From Propionibacteriaceae bacterium (GTDB lineage: Bacteria > Actinomycetota > Actinomycetes > Propionibacteriales > Propionibacteriaceae), in assembly GCA_031261455.1 (NCBI GenBank), contig JAISJP010000007.1:1-64000 (forward strand): a stretch of 64,000 bases of DNA, written 5' to 3'. A program made the translations under genes and the position numbers. Of this stretch, positions 40,507 to 50,147 are shown piece by piece (the stretch's first letter is position 1; the number at the start of each line of letters is the position of its first letter). Below the pieces are notes generated by a model. The model was not told the DNA's origin, searched no databases, and saw only the letters and a list, made by a program, of their open reading frames with translations.

Positions 40507-41610
40507 GTGGTCACCTTGGGGACTTTTGTCTCCCGACACGGCCTTTTGTTGTCAGAATTGGCTAAGTGTTGTCCGGATTCGTTTAGCCCATTGCGCGGGC
40601 ACATGGGGTGGCTCAGACTTGCAGCTATGTATTTGCCACACCTGCCCACTTTGAATGCTGATGTTGTTCGACTTGCTGATGGTCGCCTGCGACTGCAGAG
40701 TCCAAACGGAGACTACTGCGAGGTAGCCCATGCCGACGGTGCGTTCTTAGACTTCTTGCAGCGTCTCGATGGTTTACATGGTTGTGGGGGGCTTCTGCGT
40801 GAGTTGGACGATGACTCGCGGCAACAGGCACAACTGCTGCTGGAGGAGTTGGCGGGACGCGAAATGCTGCGCGAGTCTCATCCCGAGCAGACATATTCTG
40901 TGCAACTAGTCGGTTCAGGACGACTCGCAAGGCAAGCCGCACTGGCATTGTTGGAGGATGGCCGCGTTCAACTGCTGGTGACTCCTGTGGCTGCCAGTCG
41001 CGTGGCGAAGAGTCCCGCTGAGGCGCTGCTGGGGCCGGCTTTGAAAACGCGTCCCGAGGCAGCCAAACGAGTGAGCACTGGAGCGCACTGGAGCGAAATC
41101 ACGGCCAACAGCGCAGATTTGGTGCTGATCTGTCCCAACACCGTTGAAGTGGATCAAGCCGTTGTGTCTCATCTGCTGCGCGTCCGCGCACCCCACCTGC
41201 TGCTCAACGCGCACCAAGATACCGCTCGGATTGGACCGCTGGTGGATGGGTATGGGGGCGCTTGTGCCGCGTGTGGCAACCAGCGACTAGGCATTCGTGA
41301 CTCTGATTGGCTGCCCGTGTTGGCTGGACTGGCGGGCCGGGGTGCCGCCCCCAACGAGCTGTTGCTGCGCTGGGTGAGCGCCGAAGCTGCACTGCGGATT
41401 GGCTGGTTCGTGGCAGGCACCAACACTCTGCGCTCCACTGTCTTGGAGGCGTCTGCGACCGTTCCCGGCATCGTGACGCGCACAATCGCACCTCACCCTG
41501 ACTGTGCCTGTCAACGACGCCGGGACGGACGGCCCAAGCTTAGAGTCATTCGCTCGACTCCCGTTCAGACGAGTAGTCCTAATTGGGATGCGCTTCCGCA
41601 GGCGGCCTAG
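40507..41610 (+). CDS. ThiF/E1-like TOMM cyclodehydratase-type (leader-peptide-binding) protein, orphan; start uncertain
   Basis: YSVQLVGSGRLARQAALALLEDGRVQLLVTP, DLVLICPNTVEVDQAVVSHLLRVRAPHLLLNAHQDTARIGPLV-GGACAACGNQR, C-terminal HPDCAC. Confidence 0.6.
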   Translation: MVTLGTFVSRHGLLLSELAKCCPDSFSPLRGHMGWLRLAAMYLPHLPTLNADVVRLADGRLRLQSPNGDYCEVAHADGAFLDFLQRLDGLHGCGGLLRELDDDSRQQAQLLLEELAGREMLRESHPEQTYSVQLVGSGRLARQAALALLEDGRVQLLVTPVAASRVAKSPAEALLGPALKTRPEAAKRVSTGAHWSEITANSADLVLICPNTVEVDQAVVSHLLRVRAPHLLLNAHQDTARIGPLVDGYGGACAACGNQRLGIRDSDWLPVLAGLAGRGAAPNELLLRWVSAEAALRIGWFVAGTNTLRSTVLEASATVPGIVTRTIAPHPDCACQRRRDGRPKLRVIRSTPVQTSSPNWDALPQAA

Positions 41611-41637
41611 CCCTAGCGGTGTGATGGTTATCTCACT

Positions 41638-43044
41638 TCAGTTAAGGAATTGGCTGGGCTGCGAGCCCACCCAGGAGATGTGCAGCGCGTCACGGGCTCT
41701 CGTGATGCCGACGTAGAGCAGACGATTTTCTTCAGCGATCTGAGCCGGGGTGGTGGCTAGAGCAAACGGCAGAGTGCCATCATGGACGCCGAGGAGTGCC
41801 ACGCTGTCGAACTCTAGGCCTTTGGCGGTGTGCAGGGTCATGACGCGAACTCCGCTGCCGCCGCCGCCACCACCGCCATCAATGTCGGCGTCTTGACTGG
41901 AGCGGGTTACCGGGATGCCCGCGCGATGCAACGCACTGCTCGCCTGCGTGGCATGGGCGTTGACCCGCGTCAGGACGGCCATGTCCTCCCAAGGGACTCC
42001 GGCACCGTAGCGTTCTTCCAGCCATGCCACGCAGGTCGCTAACTCCTCTTGGTCGCTGTTAGTCTGCGCCATGCTCACGTCACCTCCGGAGCCACGCGCT
42101 GGGTTTAGGTACAGGGCATCGACGCGGCCTTCGCTGACGCGAGCGATCCGGTTGGCTAGACCGGTGATCTGGGAGTAGGAGCGATAGTTGCAGTCAAGCT
42201 CTAGGCGCAGCGTGTTTGGGTATATCATGCTGAGGTCCTCATGCAGTCGCGGGTTGGCACCTGCATAGGCGTGAATTGACTGTGCAGGGTCCCCCACAAC
42301 GCAGATATCGTCTCTTTCGCCTAACCAGAGGCGCAATAGCGCAAATTGTATACCGGATACATCTTGAAACTCGTCCACCACCAGGTGCCGATACTGCGCT
42401 TGAACCTCCGCCAGGGCGTTAGGGTACTCGTATAGCAGAGCAGCACAGGCCAACAGAATGTCATCAAAATCCATGAGGGAGCGTTTGCCTTTGACGGCCT
42501 CGTAAAAGCACATCACCGTGGCGACCTGCTCAGGTTGCATGCCGCTCACTTGCCGGCCCGCGCGCGTCGAAAGCTCAAGATAGGAGTTCGCAGAGACGTT
42601 GGTAGCTTTTGCCCACGAGATCTCGGTCGAAAGCTGACGCGTCAAGCCGTCATCGGGACGAAGACCCAAGACTCTGGTGGCGGCGTCAGCGATCAGTTCG
42701 TTTCTCTCGTTAAGTAGCTTGGGAGGAGCAGTGTTGGTCAATTTTGGCCAAAAGTACTGCATCTGGCGCCACGCCGCCGAGTGGAAAGTGCGCGCGTTCA
42801 CGCCAAATACGTCCAGCTTGCCCAGTCGGTCCCGCAGTTGCGCCGCAGCTTTGGTGGTGAACGTCAACGCCAGTGTGGCCTTCGGGTCCAACTCCCCCGT
42901 GGCGCTGCCATACGCAATTCTGCTTGTCAGAGCCGTTGTCTTGCCTGTGCCGGCTCCGGCGACCACCACGACGGGACGCGAAATGGCAGCGGCAACGTCG
43001 CGTTGCTCGTCGTCAAGCCCCTCAAGGATCTCGTCTGGCGTCAT
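41638..43044 (-). CDS. SF1 helicase, compact UvrD2-like
   Basis: GLDDEQRDVAA, VVAGAGTGKTTALTSRI, VVDEFQDVSGIQ, GDPAQSIHAYAGA, LHTAKGLEFDSVALLG, LLYVGITRARDALHISW, C-terminal PSQFLN; start ATG at 43044. Confidence 0.88.
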   Translation of the reverse strand: MTPDEILEGLDDEQRDVAAAISRPVVVVAGAGTGKTTALTSRIAYGSATGELDPKATLALTFTTKAAAQLRDRLGKLDVFGVNARTFHSAAWRQMQYFWPKLTNTAPPKLLNERNELIADAATRVLGLRPDDGLTRQLSTEISWAKATNVSANSYLELSTRAGRQVSGMQPEQVATVMCFYEAVKGKRSLMDFDDILLACAALLYEYPNALAEVQAQYRHLVVDEFQDVSGIQFALLRLWLGERDDICVVGDPAQSIHAYAGANPRLHEDLSMIYPNTLRLELDCNYRSYSQITGLANRIARVSEGRVDALYLNPARGSGGDVSMAQTNSDQEELATCVAWLEERYGAGVPWEDMAVLTRVNAHATQASSALHRAGIPVTRSSQDADIDGGGGGGGSGVRVMTLHTAKGLEFDSVALLGVHDGTLPFALATTPAQIAEENRLLYVGITRARDALHISWVGSQPSQFLN

Positions 43045-43105
43045 AAGTAAGAATCTAGACCAAGCTGCCGACAGTTTCTTATCAGGACGGGACTCGCAGC
43101 GATGG

Positions 43106-43180
43106 GTTCCTTTTGGAACACCCCGTTTTCCTGTAGAGACACCCGTCTTTTGTAGAGACACCCCTCTTTGCGTAGAGGTG
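43106..43180. repeat. About 20-bp tandem repeats (TGTAGAGACACCC[G/C]TCTTT) plus GTTCC-TTTT-GGAAC dyad in the divergent uvrD2-like/recC intergenic region
   Basis: 43132-43150 and 43151-43170 near-identical; degenerate partial units on both sides. Confidence 0.75.
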
Positions 43181-43230
43181 CGGCAGCCCGCCGGTGGGTG
43201 AGCAGAGTGGGACGGTCATCGTTGAAGAAA

Positions 43231-46200
43231 ATGTCGGTGGTGTCGTCTAGGGTTTTGGTCATGGATGGTGACGTGAAGAAGTGCGCAACGTGGGGCGATA
43301 TCTGCGCCCACGTTGCTGCTTTTGTCGCCGCAGGCGTACCGGACCCGTTTGCGCAGCGACACGTCATCGTCCCATCGAAGGGGCATGGCAGGGCACTCGC
43401 CCACTACTTTGCCGCCTCTCAATCCGCCGACGCTGCGATCTGTGCCGGGGTGCAGTTTGAGACACTCGCCGGGCTGCGACGACGCCTCGCGCAGACCTAC
43501 CCTGCCGTTGAGCCACAGAGCATCGCTTGGGAGTTGGCAGCGTCGGGGATTCCGGCGGACGGGTTTTGTGCCGTGTTACTAGGGGCGTCTCGCAGTGAAG
43601 ATCATGCTTTCCTTGACGAACTGTCGGCTCGATGCGCGGTGCAGCGTGTCGAATATGCCCCGTCAAACCGCAGGTCTCCCTTGGCTCAGCGGTACTCAAG
43701 GCTGACAAGCCTAAACACCGACTTTGCCTCGGTACAAAGCGATGACGAGGCAGCGTTTGGTATCGCAGTTGCTTCACCGCTGCCCCGCAACGCCCAAGAA
43801 GTAAGCACAGACCCGCAGACTACGCCGCAGATTGTGCTGACGCCATGTGCTGAGGATGGACAAAGGCTCACAGGACCCACGCTCTTGCACCGCGTCCAAA
43901 CAGAGCTGCGCAGCGGGTTTGTTGGCGACGTTCCGCGTCAACTTGATGGTTCTGTGCAGATTCATGCCAGTCACGGGCCCAATCGTCAGGTCGAAGTGCT
44001 CCGCGACGTGCTGTGCGCACTGTTTGACGACGACCCGCAGTTGGAGCCGCGCGACGTGCTGGTGCTCTGTACCAACTTGCGCGAATACGCCCCGTTGATT
44101 GAGGCGACGTTTTCACCGCAGTACGGTTTTGATGTGAGTGAACTTGGTGCCAGTCCAACTGCAGCCGCTCCGCATCCGGGACGACGCCTGCGTGTGCAAG
44201 TGGCCCATCACGCACTAGCAAATCGAGATCCGGTGATTGAGGTGTTGCTGGCGGCGCTGCGCCTGAACACCATGCGCGGCACCATCACCGAACTGTTGAT
44301 GCTTGCAACCATGCCTCCAATTGCCGACTTTTTCGGCTTTGACAACGTTGTCATTTCTAGGTTGCGCGAGTTGCTGGCGGCGGCCCACGCCAACTGGGGC
44401 ATGGACAGCGGAGCTAGGGCACGTTTCGGGTTGCCAAACCTGCGACAAGGGACGTGGCTCGCTGGCGTTGAGCGCTTGAGCGTATCCCTACTCCTTCCCA
44501 GCGCTCCAGGAGAGGCCATGGCAACCGCCAGTCCGATTGCAGGGGTTGAGGCGCGAGACGCAGAGCTGATCGGCGCATTGGCTGAGTTGGTCTCGCGCCT
44601 GCGAAAATGCGCTGCCACTGGCACTCCCGCCACCAGCGCGCAGTGGGCGCTGCGTCTGCGAGAGTGGATGAATGACTTAGTCGGCCTCGGCGAAGCCGCT
44701 CAGTTTGGCGGCTGGTCCATGACGGCTGCCAATGATGTCATCGCCGATTTGGCCGCCGGAATTGACCTATCTGCTGTAGTCGGAGGGGCTATCACTGTCG
44801 ATGCAGGCACCGGTGCTGTCGCACTAGACAACGCAGGTGGGACGCACCGAAGGCCGCAAACTGTTGAGAGAGCGGAAGTTGTCGGTGACAGTGGCCCTGA
44901 CGACGAGGGTGACCCCATATTGGATGCCGCCAGCGTGGCGACTTGGCTGCGGCAACGCCCGATACGCACCGGACGACCCAACTACTTCAACGGAAATCTT
45001 CTCGTCACCAACCTTGGCGACCTAGATGCGGTGCCACACAAGGTGATCTGCGTGCTTGGGCTGGACGACCGGTTCTTCCCCGGAAGAACTGGCGTCGACG
45101 TGGTCACTGAGGCAGACGATGGCCGCGTTCGCGCTCGTCAGCGGCTTTTCAACGCCATTCTTGCCGCAGAAGAAACCCTTGTTGTCATCACTCAGGGGGC
45201 AGATCCGCGCAGCAACGAGTCGCTGCCGCCCAGCGTCTGCATTCAAGACATGATCGAGATGTGTCGGCTGCGTGACGAATGCTCGGCGTGGCCAGGGCGA
45301 GACCCCAGTATCGTCCCTGACAAGCTAGTTCGCAAGCACTCGCTGCAACCGCACTCTTGGGCAAATTTCACCACGGAGAGTGACGCGCCGCCATTCTCGT
45401 TTGACCAAGACGCCTTGCAAGGGGCGCTGGCGCTGCAAAACCCTAGTCTGCAAGCCGCACCGCTCATGCGCCCGCAACCCGCTCCCACATCGACCAGTCG
45501 CAGTGGCGACCAGAATATCAACGGCGCCCGAGATGGCCACGCTGGCACCGGTGCTGCAGGCGATGACAACGTTGTCATTGATGTCACGTTGGATCAACTG
45601 AACGCCTTCTATCTTCATCCTGCGAGAGAACTGCTCAAGCGGCGCGCAGGGTTGTCGTTGACGCGTTGGTCCGCTGAACTGGACGAGAGCATCCCGGTGA
45701 ACCTCGGTCCACTGCAACGTTGGCAGGTGGGACAACGTCTGCTCGATGCCCGTTTGCAGGGCGCATCTGCGGAAGCCACACACCTTGACGCCCGTCTCGA
45801 TGGACTGTTGCCTCCCGGCGAGTCCGGCGGGCAGGTGTTTACTGACATCGCGGGCGATGTTGATCGAATCATCGCGTCGCTGCCTGCCCAAGTCGGCGCG
45901 ACAGCCAGCCGTAGTTTCACGTCAATCGATGCCGTGACAGGCGAAGGACGCCTGGTTGGCAGTGTGGAAACAACGGCAAATGTGCTCGTGAACGTCAGGT
46001 TTGGCGGGATCAAAGCGAAACAGCTGGCGAGCGTGTGGCTGTCCCTGCTCGCCTGCGCTGCCAGCAACCACCCACGGCTTGGGCTTGTCTGTGGCACCAG
46101 AGAGAGCGTCCGGCTGCGTGCCCCGTTGTACAGTGATGCCGTCGCCATCCTTGAGGAATTGTTGCGACTGCGGGCCTCCGGTCTCGCTGATCTACTGCCA

Positions 46201-46536
46201 CTGCCCGTCGCAACGGGGGCAGCCTTCACTGACGCCGGCAACCGCAGTCCGGAGCAAGCGCTGCGTCGAGCCTGGCAAGGCGACGCCTTCAGCAACATAT
46301 CCGGAGAGGCCGACGAAGCGTGGAAGTTCTTCTTCCCCGCTGGCACTTTGGAACAGTTGCGCAGCGTTCCCGCGCTCCCGGATGACCCCCTGGCGCCGGG
46401 CACCCGAGCAACCGACAGCAGGTTTGAACGCCTAGCGACGTGGTTCTGGCGGCCGCTCTTGCAGCACAAGATTTCGATGCAGGAGTTTTCGGCAGCGGTA
46501 AACGCCGGCGGGTCAATGGAGGTGAGTGGCCGATGA
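43231..46536 (+). CDS. recC: Exodeoxyribonuclease V subunit gamma (RecC)
   Basis: VIVPSKGHGRALAHYFAAS, DVLVLCTNLREYAPLIEATF, first of three overlapping recC-recB-recD genes. Confidence 0.88.
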   Translation: MSVVSSRVLVMDGDVKKCATWGDICAHVAAFVAAGVPDPFAQRHVIVPSKGHGRALAHYFAASQSADAAICAGVQFETLAGLRRRLAQTYPAVEPQSIAWELAASGIPADGFCAVLLGASRSEDHAFLDELSARCAVQRVEYAPSNRRSPLAQRYSRLTSLNTDFASVQSDDEAAFGIAVASPLPRNAQEVSTDPQTTPQIVLTPCAEDGQRLTGPTLLHRVQTELRSGFVGDVPRQLDGSVQIHASHGPNRQVEVLRDVLCALFDDDPQLEPRDVLVLCTNLREYAPLIEATFSPQYGFDVSELGASPTAAAPHPGRRLRVQVAHHALANRDPVIEVLLAALRLNTMRGTITELLMLATMPPIADFFGFDNVVISRLRELLAAAHANWGMDSGARARFGLPNLRQGTWLAGVERLSVSLLLPSAPGEAMATASPIAGVEARDAELIGALAELVSRLRKCAATGTPATSAQWALRLREWMNDLVGLGEAAQFGGWSMTAANDVIADLAAGIDLSAVVGGAITVDAGTGAVALDNAGGTHRRPQTVERAEVVGDSGPDDEGDPILDAASVATWLRQRPIRTGRPNYFNGNLLVTNLGDLDAVPHKVICVLGLDDRFFPGRTGVDVVTEADDGRVRARQRLFNAILAAEETLVVITQGADPRSNESLPPSVCIQDMIEMCRLRDECSAWPGRDPSIVPDKLVRKHSLQPHSWANFTTESDAPPFSFDQDALQGALALQNPSLQAAPLMRPQPAPTSTSRSGDQNINGARDGHAGTGAAGDDNVVIDVTLDQLNAFYLHPARELLKRRAGLSLTRWSAELDESIPVNLGPLQRWQVGQRLLDARLQGASAEATHLDARLDGLLPPGESGGQVFTDIAGDVDRIIASLPAQVGATASRSFTSIDAVTGEGRLVGSVETTANVLVNVRFGGIKAKQLASVWLSLLACAASNHPRLGLVCGTRESVRLRAPLYSDAVAILEELLRLRASGLADLLPLPVATGAAFTDAGNRSPEQALRRAWQGDAFSNISGEADEAWKFFFPAGTLEQLRSVPALPDDPLAPGTRATDSRFERLATWFWRPLLQHKISMQEFSAAVNAGGSMEVSGR

Positions 46537-49500
46537 CACCATCTCCAACCCCGTTCGACTTGGTCGGTGAACTGCCCAGCGACACCTTGGTCATCGAGGC
46601 CAGCGCTGGCACCGGCAAGACCTACACCCTCTCGGCGCTTGCGCTGCGGTTCATCGCCGAGGGTCATGCCCACATTGATGAGATGGTGATGATCACTTTC
46701 TCGCGTCTGGCCGCAGGTGAACTGCGCAGTCGCGTGTATGGCAGACTGCGCAGCGCGGGCGATAGCTTGCGAGCGTTTCTTGAGACCGGGACGCCCCCCA
46801 GGGACGCAGTGGATGCCCTGTTGTGTTCCCCCGGACGAAGTGTCGCCGCTGAGTTGGAGCGCATTGAGACCGCAATCTTGGACATCGATGATGCCATTAT
46901 TGATACTATTCACGGATTTTGCACCCGGATGCTCCGTGATTTCAGCGAGTTTCTACCCCAGCCAGCACCCAGTGAGTTCAGCGACGATCTGAGCCAGTTG
47001 ACGGGCCAAGCAATCAGGGACACTTATCTGATTCAACACCCCGAGGTCAGCTTTGATGAGTTCTCCAAACTCGCAGGTCTGGCACTGTCGGACTCCTCGG
47101 TGCCGATCATCTCTTCAGATGCGCAAGACAGCGGCCTAGTCACCGCGTTGGAGAATGCCCGCACACGTTTCCAAGCTAGAAAGCTTGATGAAGACGTGAT
47201 GGGGTTCTCTGACGTCATTGTTCAACTGCGTGATGCACTGCTGGACCCGAGCACGGGAACGCAACTCGCTGCTGCGCTTGCCGGGCGCTACCAGAAAGTG
47301 CTCGTCGATGAGTTTCAAGACACCGACGCCGACCAATGGATGATCCTGCGCACCGCTTTTGCGGGTAACACCACGCTGGTTCTCATTGGGGACCCGAAGC
47401 AGTCGATCTACAAGTTCCGTGGTGCCGACGTATTCGCCTACCTCGACGCGGTCGGGGAGGCCAGCGCTGTGGCGACGCTAGCCACAAACCACCGCAGCGA
47501 CCCGGGCGTGGTTGCTGGCGTTGATGCGCTGTTTGCCGACGCCAACCTTGGCACCCCCGAGGCTGCCATCACTGTGCTACCGGTGCAGCCCGCCATACGT
47601 GACGGGCGTCTGCGAATTGGAGACAGCAGAGACGCAACATCAACAGGTGCGTCGGCGTCTCGGTCCCACTCTGGCTCTGCATCCCCTTCGAACTGCGACT
47701 CTGACTCCCCTTGGGTTTCAGGCGAGGCTGGGACCGCTCCGGCCATCCGCATCCGCGTCATCAACTCCAAAGGAAACTTGCCAGTTGACAAGGCGCGACG
47801 CCTCATCGACGACGACCTGTGCGAGCAAGTCATCAGCCTGTTGGACAACGCTGAGGTGCGCTTCGAGGGCCGGTGGCGACGGCTGCGACCGAATGATGTC
47901 GCGGTGCTAGTGTCCGCCAACAGACGCGGCGAAGAGATAGTCAAAGCGCTTGGCAGTGCGGGAGTTGCCGCCGTCTTCTCGGGCGCGGAGAGCGTATTTG
48001 CCAGCGTCTCCAGTGGCACTTGGCTGGCCCTGTTGGACGCGGTGTCCGACCCGGCGTCGCCTGCTGCGGGGCGCGTTGCGGTGTCTCCCCTTGTCGGATA
48101 CTCGCTAGACGAATTGGCCGGACAGGCGGCACTCGTGGGGTTGCGCAGCGAGTTGACCAATCTGCAAGACACCTACCTTCGCATCGGACCGACCGGGGTG
48201 TTCGAGTCCGTGGGCATGAATCACCAACTTACCTCTCGCGTGTTGTCGCGCCCTGATGGTGAACGAGTAATTACGGACCTGCGCCACTTGGGCGAGCTGC
48301 TCCAGACTCAGTGGCAACGCACCCATTGTTCAGCGGCGAGGCTGGCGGACTGGCTCAATGAGATGTGCGAACGCACGCGCGTCAGTGGCAGCGGTGATGA
48401 GCGCACCAGACGGGTGGAGACCGACCAAGTGGGAGTTCAGGTGATGACGGTCCACGCCGCCAAGGGGCTGGAGTTCCCGGTGGTGATGCTTCCCCAAGCG
48501 GCAGACTCGTTCTCATCCAAGCCCCAGCGTGGCGTTGTCATCCATCGCGGACGTGGCAGGGTGCTGGACGTGGGCAAGCCGCAACCAGGCGGTGCTGCGG
48601 GCGAAAACCAGCGCGAAAACGACGCCGAGACGCTCCGCAAGCTCTACGTCGGGTTCACGCGGGCACGTTCGCTGGCGTACGCCTGGTGGGCACCGACTTC
48701 GCAAAACCTTGCCACATCTGGGCTGGCGCTACTGCGCGGAATCGACTCCTCCTCCGGCGCACCCCGTCCCGACACCACACGGTTGTCTTCGGCGGTGGTG
48801 TCGGTCGAGTTGGCGTCTCCAGTGGGCTTTGCCCATCGTGAACCGCCCTCACCACTGACAAATCTGCTATCCGCCCGAGCGCTCAATCGCGATGTGGACT
48901 CCGAGTGGACACGCACGAGCTACTCCGGACTCACCGATGGGCTTCACGAGTTCGGACCCCGAAGTGTGGCGGATGAAAGTGATGTCGCAGGTGACGGCGC
49001 TGTCGAAGACAGAGGTTATGCAGCGGATGACAGCGCTGTCATGCTAGGTTCGGCGGCATCCATCGAAGTAGTCGGCAATGGTCGTGTCGAAAGTGACAAC
49101 GTTGTCATGGACAGCCCGAGGGCGTCGGTAGTAATGGAAGACGACAACGCTCTCGGAGGTGGCAACACTGTTGCGCCCGGCCGAGAGACGCCTGCCCCCG
49201 CGCCCATAGGGCCAACCCCAGCCCAGAGACATGTATCACCCCTCAGCGAGATGCCCGCAGGGACGCAGTTTGGGTTGATCGTTCATGAGGCGCTGGAGCA
49301 CCTCGACACCAATCCGGACACGCTTGAGACCGACATGACGCAGCTCTGTGAGCGATTTGTCGCCCACACTCCCCTGCCCGGACTTGAAGCTGGCCCGCTC
49401 GCATCCGGTCTGCTGGCCGTCATGCACACGCCCTTGGGTGAACTCGCTGGTGGGCGTTCTCTTGCCGAGATTCCTAGCTCAGATCGACTGGCCGAGTTGT

Positions 49501-50147
49501 CGTTTGAGTTGCCCCTTGGCTCCCACATTCGCAGCGGCGGAACGTCCACGACGCGGGCAGGCTCCACGGATGACGTGGGTCAACCTGACCGACTTGGCGG
49601 ACTTGGCGGACGGTCGCAGACGTCATGTGCTCAGGTTGCGGACCTTGCGACACTGTTCAGCGACCGGTCGATGGTGCCGGAGACGGACCCGTTGGCCGCG
49701 TACGGACCAGCCTTGGGCAGCAGCGAGGCGGCATCCCGCTCGCTGTCGGGTTGGCTGACCGGTTCTATCGACGCACTGTTGCGACTGCCCGACGGTCGGT
49801 TCGTCATCGTGGACTACAAGACAAACCGCTTTCCCACTCCACTCGGGTCACCGTTGTACGCCGAGCAGTATTCTCCAACCGCGATGGCGAACGCCATGAT
49901 TGAGGCGCACTATCCCCTCCAAGCGCTGCTGTACTGCGTCGCCACATCTCGTTTCCTGTCACAACGCATCGCTGATTTTTCGATGAAAACGCAGTTCGCG
50001 GGCGTTGGATACCTGTTTGTGCGAGGAATGATCGGTCCCCACACTCCCGTCATCAACAACACTCCCTGTGGGGTGTTCACATGGCATCCCACTCCAGAAC
50101 TCGTCGCGGCCGCGTCCAAAGTCCTTGCTGGAGGTGACGCCGCATGA
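46533..50147 (+). CDS. recB: Exodeoxyribonuclease V subunit beta (RecB), helicase plus C-terminal nuclease
   Basis: VIEASAGTGKTYTLSALALRFI, VLVDEFQDTDADQWMILR, VMTVHAAKGLEFPVVMLP, GSIDALLRLPDGRFVIVDYKTN. Confidence 0.95.
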   Translation: MTPSPTPFDLVGELPSDTLVIEASAGTGKTYTLSALALRFIAEGHAHIDEMVMITFSRLAAGELRSRVYGRLRSAGDSLRAFLETGTPPRDAVDALLCSPGRSVAAELERIETAILDIDDAIIDTIHGFCTRMLRDFSEFLPQPAPSEFSDDLSQLTGQAIRDTYLIQHPEVSFDEFSKLAGLALSDSSVPIISSDAQDSGLVTALENARTRFQARKLDEDVMGFSDVIVQLRDALLDPSTGTQLAAALAGRYQKVLVDEFQDTDADQWMILRTAFAGNTTLVLIGDPKQSIYKFRGADVFAYLDAVGEASAVATLATNHRSDPGVVAGVDALFADANLGTPEAAITVLPVQPAIRDGRLRIGDSRDATSTGASASRSHSGSASPSNCDSDSPWVSGEAGTAPAIRIRVINSKGNLPVDKARRLIDDDLCEQVISLLDNAEVRFEGRWRRLRPNDVAVLVSANRRGEEIVKALGSAGVAAVFSGAESVFASVSSGTWLALLDAVSDPASPAAGRVAVSPLVGYSLDELAGQAALVGLRSELTNLQDTYLRIGPTGVFESVGMNHQLTSRVLSRPDGERVITDLRHLGELLQTQWQRTHCSAARLADWLNEMCERTRVSGSGDERTRRVETDQVGVQVMTVHAAKGLEFPVVMLPQAADSFSSKPQRGVVIHRGRGRVLDVGKPQPGGAAGENQRENDAETLRKLYVGFTRARSLAYAWWAPTSQNLATSGLALLRGIDSSSGAPRPDTTRLSSAVVSVELASPVGFAHREPPSPLTNLLSARALNRDVDSEWTRTSYSGLTDGLHEFGPRSVADESDVAGDGAVEDRGYAADDSAVMLGSAASIEVVGNGRVESDNVVMDSPRASVVMEDDNALGGGNTVAPGRETPAPAPIGPTPAQRHVSPLSEMPAGTQFGLIVHEALEHLDTNPDTLETDMTQLCERFVAHTPLPGLEAGPLASGLLAVMHTPLGELAGGRSLAEIPSSDRLAELSFELPLGSHIRSGGTSTTRAGSTDDVGQPDRLGGLGGRSQTSCAQVADLATLFSDRSMVPETDPLAAYGPALGSSEAASRSLSGWLTGSIDALLRLPDGRFVIVDYKTNRFPTPLGSPLYAEQYSPTAMANAMIEAHYPLQALLYCVATSRFLSQRIADFSMKTQFAGVGYLFVRGMIGPHTPVINNTPCGVFTWHPTPELVAAASKVLAGGDAA

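Noticed and set aside
45615-46913. 432-aa minus-strand ORF opposite recC/recB
   Set aside because: Antisense shadow; recC and recB have coherent domain content on the plus strand.
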